DNA from: Rhodospirillaceae bacterium
GTDB taxonomy: Bacteria > Pseudomonadota > Alphaproteobacteria > TMED109
Direction of reading: 5' to 3'
DNA length: 61,728 bases
Assembly (NCBI GenBank): GCA_902579545.1
Contig: CACHHO010000003.1
Coordinates: 1-61,728 of the forward strand
Numbering within the stretch: the stretch's first letter is position 1; each line of letters begins with the position of its first letter. The notes beneath the pieces were generated by a model, which saw only the letters and a list, made by a program, of their open reading frames with translations, was not told the origin of the DNA and did not search any database. This document shows, in pieces, positions 16,038 to 25,000 of the stretch. Position numbers and translations under genes: made by a program.

Positions 16038-16535
16038 TTATATTTTAGTAGGGTTATCTATTCCTTCATATACTATTTCAGGATCAAATGATTTTTCTTT
16101 TTCTGTAAACTCAAGCTGTAATTTATTTTCTGAAATCTTAATTTTTCTATAAAAGCAACTTTTGTAGCCAACATGACATGAAGCTTTTTTCCCACCTTTA
16201 GTTGGAATACCTAAAGATACTACAAAAATAATTGAATCTTGATCATCATCGATATAAATTTCATTAATTTTATGTGTCATACCGGATATTTCACCTTTTA
16301 ACCAAATAGCCTTTCTGCTTCTTGAGTAGTAATGAGCTTTATTGGTTGCGATAGTTTTTTTTAAAGCTAAATCATTCAAATAAGAAACCATTAAAACTTC
16401 TTTTGTTTCATTTTCCACTGTAACACAAGGTATTAACCCTTCATCATTAAACTTAGGTGAAAGTAAAGTTCCTTCTTCAATCTCTTTAATACTTTTTCTA
16501 TTTTCAAATATAATTCTATCTAAATTTATTTTCAT
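16038..16535 (-). CDS. hisI: Phosphoribosyl-AMP cyclohydrolase
   Basis: This opens the purine ring of PR-AMP, the third step of histidine synthesis. The 165-residue protein is single-function, with no HisE domain. Motifs: PKFNDEGLIPCV, MVSYLN, AHYYSRSR, WLKGE-SG, the metal-binding IDDDQD (D96-D100) and the cysteine pair ASCHVGYKSCFYR (C120, C127). The start is ATG 16535. It diverges from folE with a 56-base gap. HisI and FolE are related in reaction chemistry, but the pairing here is only positional. No other his genes are in the window. Confidence 0.95.
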   Translation of the reverse strand: MKINLDRIIFENRKSIKEIEEGTLLSPKFNDEGLIPCVTVENETKEVLMVSYLNDLALKKTIATNKAHYYSRSRKAIWLKGEISGMTHKINEIYIDDDQDSIIFVVSLGIPTKGGKKASCHVGYKSCFYRKIKISENKLQLEFTEKEKSFDPEIVYEGIDNPTKI

Positions 16536-16580
16536 ATTTTTAGCTATTTTAAAGGTTAATTGTAATTATTTACTAAAAGT

Positions 16581-16586
16581 GATAAT
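16581..16586 (+). promoter_or_regulatory. Candidate -10 element for folE
   Basis: GATAAT lies 5 bases before the folE ATG at 16592, so a transcript from it would begin at or next to the start codon. No Shine-Dalgarno sequence precedes the ATG, which fits a leaderless message. The -35 region is poor, and the base composition makes chance matches common. Confidence 0.3.
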
Positions 16587-16591
16587 AATAT

Positions 16592-17236
16592 ATGAAAATT
16601 AATAAAAAATACATAAATAATAATATGAAACACAATAACACTTTAAAAGAAGATTTGATTAATAAAAGTAAACCTAGTGAAGAAGAGGCTAAAGAAGCGG
16701 TAAAAACATTAATAGCTTGGGCAGGAGATAATCCGGATAGAGAAGGATTAATAGAAACCCCAAAAAGGGTAATTAATGCCTATAAAGAATTTTTTGAAGG
16801 ATATACTTCAGACCCAGATAAAATACTATCAAAAACTTTCGAAGAGGTTGCAGGCTACGATGAAATGGTAGTTATAAAAGATATTAGACTGGAGTCTCAT
16901 TGTGAACATCATATGGTACCTATCCTAGGTAAAGCACATGTAGCTTACATTCCTGATAAAAGAGTAGTTGGCATCAGTAAACTTGCAAGAATTGTAGATT
17001 GCTATGCAAAAAGACTACAAACTCAAGAGACAATGACAGCTCAAATTGCCGGATGTATTCAAAGAGTTTTATTGCCAAAAGGAGTTGCAGTAGTGGTTGA
17101 TGCTGCGCATCAATGTATGACCACAAGAGGAGTCCATAAAGCTACAACTAGTACAATTACAAACAGAATGTTGGGCTTGTTTAGGACTGATCCAAGAACT
17201 AGAATAGAATTCATGAATTTTATAGGTAAAAACTAA
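16592..17236 (+). CDS. folE: GTP cyclohydrolase I
   Basis: The zinc enzyme that makes dihydroneopterin triphosphate from GTP, the first step of folate (and queuosine precursor) synthesis. It is 214 residues long. Zinc ligands are visible in ESHCEHHM (C104 and H107) and HQCMTTRG (C175), and the core motif [21 protein letters not shown] is intact. Two in-frame starts are possible: ATG 16592 (chosen) or ATG 16625. The first 11 residues are Lys/Asn-rich and could be dispensable. The folate gene folD is also in the window, at 59113. Confidence 0.97.
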   Translation: MKINKKYINNNMKHNNTLKEDLINKSKPSEEEAKEAVKTLIAWAGDNPDREGLIETPKRVINAYKEFFEGYTSDPDKILSKTFEEVAGYDEMVVIKDIRLESHCEHHMVPILGKAHVAYIPDKRVVGISKLARIVDCYAKRLQTQETMTAQIAGCIQRVLLPKGVAVVVDAAHQCMTTRGVHKATTSTITNRMLGLFRTDPRTRIEFMNFIGKN

Positions 17237-17246
17237 GACAGAGTAA

Positions 17247-17867
17247 TTGATTAAAAAACCTAAATTTATAATCAAGTCAAAATTACCTATAATTTTAGCT
17301 TCAAAATCTGAGACTAGAAAAAAAATGTTACTTCAAACAGGAATAATATTTAAGCGGGTGACTTCTAAAATAGATGAAGAAGAAATTAAACTTACTATGA
17401 AAGTAAAAAATATTAATAATTTAGCAAAAAGGTTAGCAGAAGCAAAAGCCTTAGATGTTAGCAAAAAAAATAAAGGCGCTTATGTGATAGGTGCTGATCA
17501 AATTTGTGTTGGCCAAAATATAATATTCAGCAAACCAAAACATAAAGAAAAGGCACTCAAGCAGCTAATAAAACTTAATGGGAGAATTCATAAACAAGTA
17601 AGCGCAATATGTATATGCTACAATAAAAAAATACTCTGGAGTTATACCGAAGTAGCAAAAATGAAAATGAGAAAACTAAGCATAGCATCCCTAAAAAGAT
17701 ATATTGAATGTGATTTACCATTAAATTCCTGCGGATCTTACAAGTTTGAAGCTAATGGGAAATACTTATTTTCAAAGATAGAGGGCAATACCAGTGCTAT
17801 TATGGGTTTGCCTCTTCTTCCTTTATTAAATGAGCTACATAAAAATAATGTAATAAGTTATGTCTAA
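17247..17867 (+). CDS. maf: Maf/YhdE-family nucleoside triphosphate pyrophosphatase
   Basis: Maf proteins hydrolyse non-canonical or modified nucleoside triphosphates to monophosphates. The 206-residue protein has the family opening PIILASKSETRKKML, an acidic EEEIK, VIGADQICV with the catalytic Asp, and a C-terminal SGAI-like segment (CGSYKFEANGKYL, GNTSAIMGLPLLPLL). The start is TTG 17247, 10 bases after folE's stop; no ATG lies before the conserved core. The 3' end overlaps cysS by 8 bases, so folE-maf-cysS is probably one transcript. Confidence 0.9.
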   Translation: MIKKPKFIIKSKLPIILASKSETRKKMLLQTGIIFKRVTSKIDEEEIKLTMKVKNINNLAKRLAEAKALDVSKKNKGAYVIGADQICVGQNIIFSKPKHKEKALKQLIKLNGRIHKQVSAICICYNKKILWSYTEVAKMKMRKLSIASLKRYIECDLPLNSCGSYKFEANGKYLFSKIEGNTSAIMGLPLLPLLNELHKNNVISYV

Positions 17868-19254
17868 ATTATATATATATGATTCTATGCAAAATAAAAA
17901 AGTTGTTTTTGAGCCTTTAGACACCCAAAACATAAGAGTTTATGCATGCGGTCCTACAGTTTATGACTATGCACATATCGGTAATGCTAGAATGGCAGTG
18001 GTTTTTGATACTTTGATAAGGTTATTAAGATATTTATTTCCAAAAGTTACATATGTTTCTAATATCACTGATATTGATGATAAAATAATAGAAAGAAGTA
18101 ACCTAGAAAAAGTATCTACAGAAAGTTTAACTAATAAGTTTTCTAAGATTTATAACAGGGATATGAAAATGTTGAATGTTCAAGAACCTGATTACCAACC
18201 AAAAGCAACTGAATATATTGATGAGATGATACAAGCAATAGCCAAGTTAGAAAAAGAAAAGTATGCATATTTTTCTGACGGACATGTTATGTTCAATGTT
18301 AATAGTTTTAAAAGCTACGGTGCACTTTCTTCTAGAAAGCAGCAAGAACAAATTGCTGGAAGTAGAGTAAAAGTTTCAAGCTATAAAAAAAATCCAGAAG
18401 ACTTTGTTTTATGGAAACCGTCTAAAGACAATGAGCCTTTTTGGAAATCTCCATGGGGACGGGGCAGGCCAGGATGGCATACAGAATGTTTTGTGATGGC
18501 GACAAAAATTCTTGGTACACCTTTTGACATTCATGGAGGAGGGCTTGATTTGAAATTTCCTCATCATGAAAACGAATTAGCACAAAGCTGTTGTTTTAGC
18601 GGAAACTTAGATAATAAAAAAAGTTATGCTAAATATTGGATGCATAATGGTTTTGTTACGGTAGATGCTGAAAAAATGTCAAAGTCTTTGGGCAATATCA
18701 AGTTAGTCAAAGACTATTTAAATATTTATAATGGAGAAGTAATAAGGTTATCACTATTAAGTGCTCATTATAGAAGCCCTCTTAACTGGAGTGAAGAAGT
18801 TTTACTCCAGTCAAAAAATATACTGATGAAATATAATAAAATTTTAGATGCATTAAAAAATTTAGTTATTATTAAGAATACAAAAGAAAATAAAATAATT
18901 ATTGAGATTGAAAAAGCTTTATTAGATGACCTTAATATATCCAAAGCATTTAGTATTTTAGATGCTAGTGTAAAGGAAATTAATAAAAAAAATGAAATAG
19001 AAAAAAAATATATTAAAGAGGCAATTGAATTTCTGGGAGAAATTGTTGGTATTTTTATTGCAAGAGATGATTTAGCTTCAAGTAAAAATAAAAAAAATTT
19101 AAACCTTAATGAGATCAATATCTTGATAAAAAAAAGAAATGAAGCTAGAAAAAATAAAGATTATAAACTAGCTGATGAGATGAGAAATAAATTACTTACT
19201 ATGGGTGTGGAGATAGAAGATCATCCTGAAGGAACTAAATGGAAGGAAATTTAA
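17860..19254 (+). CDS. cysS: Cysteine-tRNA ligase
   Basis: This class I synthetase charges tRNA-Cys. The 464-residue protein shows a zinc cysteine in VYACGPTVYDYAHIGNAR (also the HIGH motif), further zinc residues in the CFVMATKILG and FPHHENELAQS segments, and EKMSKSLGN near residue 270. Length is normal. The start ATG 17860 overlaps the maf stop. A short 7-base gap leads to thrS, suggesting joint transcription of the two synthetase genes. Confidence 0.98.
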   Translation: MSKLYIYDSMQNKKVVFEPLDTQNIRVYACGPTVYDYAHIGNARMAVVFDTLIRLLRYLFPKVTYVSNITDIDDKIIERSNLEKVSTESLTNKFSKIYNRDMKMLNVQEPDYQPKATEYIDEMIQAIAKLEKEKYAYFSDGHVMFNVNSFKSYGALSSRKQQEQIAGSRVKVSSYKKNPEDFVLWKPSKDNEPFWKSPWGRGRPGWHTECFVMATKILGTPFDIHGGGLDLKFPHHENELAQSCCFSGNLDNKKSYAKYWMHNGFVTVDAEKMSKSLGNIKLVKDYLNIYNGEVIRLSLLSAHYRSPLNWSEEVLLQSKNILMKYNKILDALKNLVIIKNTKENKIIIEIEKALLDDLNISKAFSILDASVKEINKKNEIEKKYIKEAIEFLGEIVGIFIARDDLASSKNKKNLNLNEINILIKKRNEARKNKDYKLADEMRNKLLTMGVEIEDHPEGTKWKEI

Positions 19255-19261
19255 GTAAATA

Positions 19262-21196
19262 ATGAAAAAGAATGATTATATAAAAATTACTTTTCCTGAT
19301 GGAGCAATTAGAAATTTTGTTTCTGGTTCTAGCGGAATGGACATAGCAAAAAGTATCTCAAAGTCATTATTAAAAAAGGCAATTGCTATTGAGGTTAATG
19401 GAGAAGAAAAAGATCTTTGTGAGGGTATAAGAGAGGATGCTAAAATAGCAATTTTGACATTAGATAGTAATAAAGGGCTAGATATTATGAGGCATACACT
19501 TACTGCACAGGTTTTGGCAAAAGCGCTCAAGAACCTTTATCCTGATGTTAAGCTTGCAATTGGTCCAACTATAGAAAATGGTTTTTACTATGATTTCGAA
19601 TTGGATAGATCTATTACTATTGAAGACTTTCCAGTTATTGAAAAGGAGATGAAGAAAATAATTTCTAATGGTAATGATATAGAAAAAATTTATAAATCAA
19701 AAAAGGATGTAATTGAACTCTTTCAAAGTAAAAACGAGACTTATAAAGTAGATATTATAAAAAGGGCTAATCAGGAAAATGATTTTTCAATTTATTGTCA
19801 AAAAAATACTGACTTCATTGATTTATGTATTGGTCCTCATCTGCCTAATTTAAAACATATAGGCTCATTTAAACTTACTAAGGTATCGGGTGCTTATTGG
19901 AGAGGTGATTCAAGTAATAAAATGTTACAAAGAATTTATGGTACAGCTTGGAAGAATGAAAAGGACCTCAATAGCTACTTGGATATGCTAGCAGAAGCTG
20001 AAAAAAGAGATCACAGAAACTTAGGCAAAAAACTAGACTTATTTCATTTTCAAGACGAAGCTCCCGGTGCTGTATTTTGGCACCCAAAAGGATGGATGTT
20101 ATTTCAAAACTTAATAAATTATATGAGAAAAAAACAAGATGAAGCTGGATATCTAGAAATAAATACACCGGAGATCTTGGACAAAAGTCTATGGCAGAAA
20201 TCAGGACATTTAGAAAAATTTGGCGAAAATATGTTTACTACTACTACTCAAGATCACAAAGAATACGCAATTAAACCCATGAACTGTCCTGGTGGAATTC
20301 AAGTATTTAGACAAGGGCTTAAAAGTTACCGAGATTTACCATATAAAATTGCCGAATTTGGAAAAGTTCACAGATATGAGCCTTCTGGAGCACTTCATGG
20401 ACTCATGAGAGTAAGGGCTTTTACACAAGATGATGCTCACATTTTTTGCACGGAGGAACAAATTGAAGTAGAGTGTGTGAAGTTATGTAATTTAATTATA
20501 GAAATTTATAAAGATTTCGGATTTGATAATATTGTAATTAAATATTCTGATAGACCTAAAAAAAGGGTTGGAAGCGATAATATTTGGGACAGATCAGAAA
20601 CAGCACTTCTAAACACTATCAAGAATTTGAACCTTCCTTATGAGTTTAATCCTGGGGAAGGAGCATTCTATGGACCAAAGCTGGAATTTGTTTTAAGAGA
20701 TGCAATTGGAAGAGACTGGCAATGTGGAACTGTTCAAATAGATCTTAATTTACCTGAAAGATTAGATTGTAGCTTTATTAATAGTAATGGAATAAAAGAA
20801 AGACCTGTTATGATACATAGAGCTCTTTTTGGCTCATTAGAGAGATTTATAGGCATACTCATAGAGCATTATGCCGGTAATTTACCTGTTTGGTTAAGCC
20901 CAACAAAAGTTGTTGTTACAACCGTTACTGAGAAATGCAGTGACTATGCTAATGAGGTTTTCAAATTTCTTAGTAGTAGTAATATTAAAACAGAGATTGA
21001 TTTAAGAAATGAAAAAATAGGTTATAAAATTAGGGAACATAGCAATAGCAAGACACCAATCATCATCATAATTGGAGAAAAAGAAAAAGAGAATAATACA
21101 GTTTCAGTTAGAAGGTTAGGAAGCAATGATATTGAGACTTTATCACTTGAAGAATTTGTTATAGTAACTAAAAGGCAATTAAGAGAACTATGTTAA
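19262..21196 (+). CDS. thrS: Threonine-tRNA ligase
   Basis: A 644-residue class II synthetase. Domains in order: an N-terminal TGS domain (about 1-65), the SAD/editing domain (about 66-240, with MRHTLTAQVLAKAL and CIGPHLPNLKHIGSFKL), the catalytic core (motif 2 around HRYEPSGALHGLMRVRAFTQDDAHIF, split by the run of conserved residues) and a C-terminal anticodon domain. Zinc ligands include the Cys of KPMNCPGG. ATG 19262 follows cysS by 7 bases. The 3' end overlaps yidD. Confidence 0.98.
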   Translation: MKKNDYIKITFPDGAIRNFVSGSSGMDIAKSISKSLLKKAIAIEVNGEEKDLCEGIREDAKIAILTLDSNKGLDIMRHTLTAQVLAKALKNLYPDVKLAIGPTIENGFYYDFELDRSITIEDFPVIEKEMKKIISNGNDIEKIYKSKKDVIELFQSKNETYKVDIIKRANQENDFSIYCQKNTDFIDLCIGPHLPNLKHIGSFKLTKVSGAYWRGDSSNKMLQRIYGTAWKNEKDLNSYLDMLAEAEKRDHRNLGKKLDLFHFQDEAPGAVFWHPKGWMLFQNLINYMRKKQDEAGYLEINTPEILDKSLWQKSGHLEKFGENMFTTTTQDHKEYAIKPMNCPGGIQVFRQGLKSYRDLPYKIAEFGKVHRYEPSGALHGLMRVRAFTQDDAHIFCTEEQIEVECVKLCNLIIEIYKDFGFDNIVIKYSDRPKKRVGSDNIWDRSETALLNTIKNLNLPYEFNPGEGAFYGPKLEFVLRDAIGRDWQCGTVQIDLNLPERLDCSFINSNGIKERPVMIHRALFGSLERFIGILIEHYAGNLPVWLSPTKVVVTTVTEKCSDYANEVFKFLSSSNIKTEIDLRNEKIGYKIREHSNSKTPIIIIIGEKEKENNTVSVRRLGSNDIETLSLEEFVIVTKRQLRELC

Positions 21197-21426
21197 AATT
21201 TTTACTAATATTTATAGTTAGATCTTATCAACTTTTGATATCACCTCTTTTAGGTAACAACTGTAGATATTTTCCTACCTGCTCTAACTATGCAATACAA
21301 GCTCTTAAAGAACATAATATATTTAACGCAATAAGACTGATAATATTACGAATTTTTAAATGTAACCCTTGGGGAGGAAGTGGAATAGATCTGCTTCCTA
21401 AAAGAAATGCTAAAAATAAAGACTAA
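21190..21426 (+). CDS. yidD: Membrane protein insertion efficiency factor YidD
   Basis: A 78-residue inner-membrane-associated protein that helps YidC insert membrane proteins. The signature NCRYFPTCSNYAIQALKEHN and the C-terminal CNPWGGSGIDLLPKR are unmistakable. It begins with ATG 21190 inside the last codons of thrS, rather than beside rnpA-yidC as in many bacteria. I recall the thrS association from other alphaproteobacteria. Confidence 0.93.
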   Translation: MLKFLLIFIVRSYQLLISPLLGNNCRYFPTCSNYAIQALKEHNIFNAIRLIILRIFKCNPWGGSGIDLLPKRNAKNKD

Positions 21427-21521
21427 GTGTGGCATAGAAAAGTATAAAATGCTTAAAAAGAAAAAAGGTTTTTTTAGTAAATTTAGATTACAATGGTTTC
21501 TATTGATTGGAGGGCTAAGAG

Positions 21522-21944
21522 ATGTTTTTAAAAAGTAAGAAAAAAATTTTTATTTTTGAAGTAATATTGATATGCTTTCTTTCAATTAAGCTATTAGGAA
21601 ATGATAAAAATGCTTATGAACTCTTAAAAAATTGCAACAATTACTATAATTGGACTATTAAAAATTACAAAGTTCCTGTTGACGATAAGCAATTGTTTAA
21701 TATGGGTAAGTGTCAAGGGACTATAGAAACAATTGGAAGAATGATGTTAACATTATGTTATGAAACTAAAAGAAATATGAATATTAACCATAAAATGACA
21801 GCAAACTTGGAAGGCATAAGGACTATTGAAATAGTAAAAAAACTAGTAGAACATGCATCAAGTGACGGAAATTTGAGAAAATTTTCCTCTCACTCTTATT
21901 TAATAAATTTTATTAGTACAAATTGGCCTTGTAAAAAGGTTTAA
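21522..21944 (+). CDS. Secreted Rap1a/Tai-like protein of unknown role
   Basis: A 140-residue protein with an N-terminal hydrophobic signal (about residues 8-25). The mature part has the outline of the Rap1a/Tai family: a first cysteine in LLKNCN, NMGKCQGTIETIGRMM, a further cysteine in LTLCYET, and a closing NFISTNWPCKK. In Serratia this family contains immunity proteins against type VI peptidoglycan amidases. No effector or secretion system is nearby here, so a general periplasmic role is more likely. GGAGGG lies about 9 bases before ATG 21522, one of the better ribosome binding sites in the window. Confidence 0.65.
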   Translation: MFLKSKKKIFIFEVILICFLSIKLLGNDKNAYELLKNCNNYYNWTIKNYKVPVDDKQLFNMGKCQGTIETIGRMMLTLCYETKRNMNINHKMTANLEGIRTIEIVKKLVEHASSDGNLRKFSSHSYLINFISTNWPCKKV

Positions 21945-22002
21945 AACATTAAATTTATATATGTCTGCCTAAATTTTAAGCACATTGAAAATCTATTAAA
22001 AA

Positions 22003-22030
22003 TTGATTTTTTTTTAAGTATTATTATAAT
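22003..22030 (+). promoter_or_regulatory. Candidate sigma-70 promoter for gltB
   Basis: TTGATT (22003-22008) and TATAAT (22025-22030) are separated by 16 bases in the 154-base gap before gltB. This would give a leader of about 60 bases. The -10 is perfect and the -35 matches 4 of 6. It is the best promoter-like pair in this gap, but the AT-rich background lowers its weight. Confidence 0.4.
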
Positions 22031-22098
22031 TCTATTTCGGATTGTTACTAGTAATTGTAAAATCAATGCCTAATTTATATATATAAACGGAAATTAAA

Positions 22099-25000
22099 TT
22101 GTCAGAAAACAAAAATAAATATGCATTAAGGCCTAAAAAAATGGGGCTTTACAACCCAAAAAATGAACATGACGCTTGTGGTATTGGTTTTGTAGCAAAT
22201 ATTAAGGGGAAAGAATCGCATTCTATTATAGATAATGGGCTAGAAATGTTAGAAAACCTTGAACATAGAGGAGCTGTTGGTGCAGATAAGACAGTTGGTG
22301 ATGGAGCGGGTATATTAATAAAAATACCAGATATGTTTTTTAGAGGCATCTTAATCAAAAAAAATATTAAACTTCCTGATTTTAAAAATTACGGGGTTGC
22401 CATGGTATTCCTTCCTCCTAAAGAAAACCTTGAAAAAAAATGTTTTGGAATAATAAAAAATGTTTTAAAAGAATTCAATATGGACCTATTTTATGTTCGA
22501 GATGTTCCTGTTAATAAAAAAGTCTTATCAAGAAAAATGAACGAAAGTGCACCAATTATTAAGCAGCTATTTATAAAGTACGCTAATAAAAGCAAAGTAA
22601 GAGAAGAATTAAATACTAAGCTTTTTATCATAGGTAAAATCATTAGCAATAAAATTAAGTTAGAGATAAAAAACAATCAACTGATGAAAATATTTTATAT
22701 ATGTTCTATTTCAAATACAACAATTAACTATAAAGGAATGTTGTTATCTGACTTAGTAAGAAAGTATTTTTTGGATCTTAATGATAAAAACCTCAAAAGT
22801 AACTTTGCATTAATACATCAAAGGTTTTCTACCAACACTTTTCCTTCTTGGGATCTTGCACAGCCTTTTAAAATGATCTGTCATAACGGAGAGATAAATA
22901 CAGTTAGGGGAAATGTTAATTGGATGAATGCTAGAAAATTACAAATGCAAAGCAAAGTTATAGGAAATGACTTAAGAAAAATTTGGCCTTTAATAGAGTA
23001 TGGTCAATCAGACTCGGCCTGTTTTGATAATGCATTAGAATTACTGGTAATGGGTGGATACAGTCTAGCAGAAGCAATGATGATTTTAATACCTGAAGCT
23101 TGGCAAAATGCTGATAGTATGGATATTAATAAGAAGTCATTTTATCAATATCACTCACTATATTCAGAGCCCTGGGATGGACCTGCAGCGGTTGCCTTTA
23201 CAGATGGTAGGCAAATAGGTGCTACCTTGGATAGAAATGGTTTAAGACCAGCAAGATATTTCATTACTACTGATGACAGAATAATTCTTTCTTCTGAAAT
23301 GGGAGTTTTAAGAGTTCCTGAAAGCAAGATACTAGAGAAATTTAGGTTAAGACCAGGAAAAATGTTGTTAGTAGATCTCGAAAAAGGGCAAATTATAAAA
23401 GACGAAGAACTTAAGGAAGAAATTATTAAAAAGAGAAAATATAAAAAAATAGTACAAAAGAATTTAATTTCTCTGGAAAATATTAAGGTAGAAAAAACAA
23501 ATAATAAATTACTACCTGCCCTGCCATTTTATCAAAATGCTTTCGGTTATACACAAGAAGATACAAAGTTTTTAATGCAACCTATGTTAGCTAATAAGTC
23601 AGAAGCTACGGGCTCTATGGGAACTGATACGCCGGTTGCTATATTATCTGAAAAAGATAAATTACTTTTTAATTATTTTAAGCAAAACTTTGCACAAGTT
23701 ACTAACCCAGCCATAGATCCTATAAGAGAAGAAACAGTGATGAGTTTATTTTCATATTTAGGATCTAGAGCAAATATTTTAAATTTAGACTTGGATGAAA
23801 ATAAAAGAATATTTTTAAAACAACCAATATTAAAAGAAAAAGATTTGGCTAAAATTGAGTTTCTTGGAAAAAAAGATAATGAGAATTTTAAAAGTAAAAG
23901 AATAAAAATATTATTTAATAAAAACAGTAGTATTACTAAAACTAAACTGATATTGGCTGACATTACTAAAAATGCAGAATTCTTGGTTAAAAATAAAGGT
24001 GTTAAAATTTTAATTTTGTCAGATAAAAGTATTTCTTCTAGTAAAATAGCTTTTCCCTCATTGCTTGCAGTATCAGCAGTACATCATCATCTTATTAAAA
24101 AAGGGTTGAGGACTGAATGTAGTATAGTGGTAGAAACAGGAGAGGCAAGAGAAGTTCATCATTTCTGTGTGTTAGCAGGGTATGGAGCAGAGGCAGTGTA
24201 TCCATATTTAGCTTTAGAAACAGTAAAAAAAATAGCAAAAGATCTTAAACATCTTAACACTAATAATTACAATAACCTTGAAGATAATTATATAGCTGCT
24301 CTTGGAAAGGGTATTTTAAAAGTAATGTCTAAGATGGGTATTTCCACATATCAATCTTATAATGGAGCTCAAATATTTGACGCGGTAGGACTAAACTCAA
24401 AATTTATTCGAGATTATTTTAAAGGTACTGCTAGTCTTATCGAGGGGGCGGGTTTTAAAGAAATAATTGAAGAAACAAGAAGAAGGCATGAGCAGGCAAT
24501 AAAAAACAAAGTTGCTAATTTAAAAGAATTACAAGTAGGTGGTGAGTATGCATACAGGCTAAAAGGAGAAAGTCATGTTTGGGACCCAACATCAATCGCA
24601 TCTTTACAACATTCTATCCAAACAAATAATAAGAAAAAATATAATGAGTATTCTAGTTATATTAATGGAGACAGAAAAGGAACTTTAAATCCTAGAAGTC
24701 TTTTTAGTATAAAAAAAGCCAGACATAAAATTAATATAGAAGAAGTGGAACCAGCAGAAGATATAGTAAAACGTTTTTCAACTGGTGCTATGTCATTTGG
24801 TTCAATTAGCAGAGAAGCTCATACTACACTTGCTATTGCTATGAACTCTTTAGGAGGTAGATCAAATACTGGAGAGGGAGGAGAAGAAAGAGACAGATAT
24901 AAAATTAGGAAAAACGGAGATAATCTTAAAAGTGCTATAAAGCAAGTTGCTTCTGGTCGTTTTGGAGTAACCACTGAATATCTAGTAAACAGCACAGATA

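Noticed and set aside
21449-21538. A 29-codon open frame (begins MLKKKKGFFSKF) between yidD and the Rap1a-like gene
   Set aside because: It has no ribosome binding site of its own, runs into the next gene and shows no recognisable feature. The GGAGGG inside it serves the next gene.
21988-22015. A terminator after the Rap1a-like gene (AAAATC/GATTTT stem with T tail)
   Set aside because: The stem has one G-C pair and an 11-base loop. Such structures are expected by chance in this AT-rich gap.
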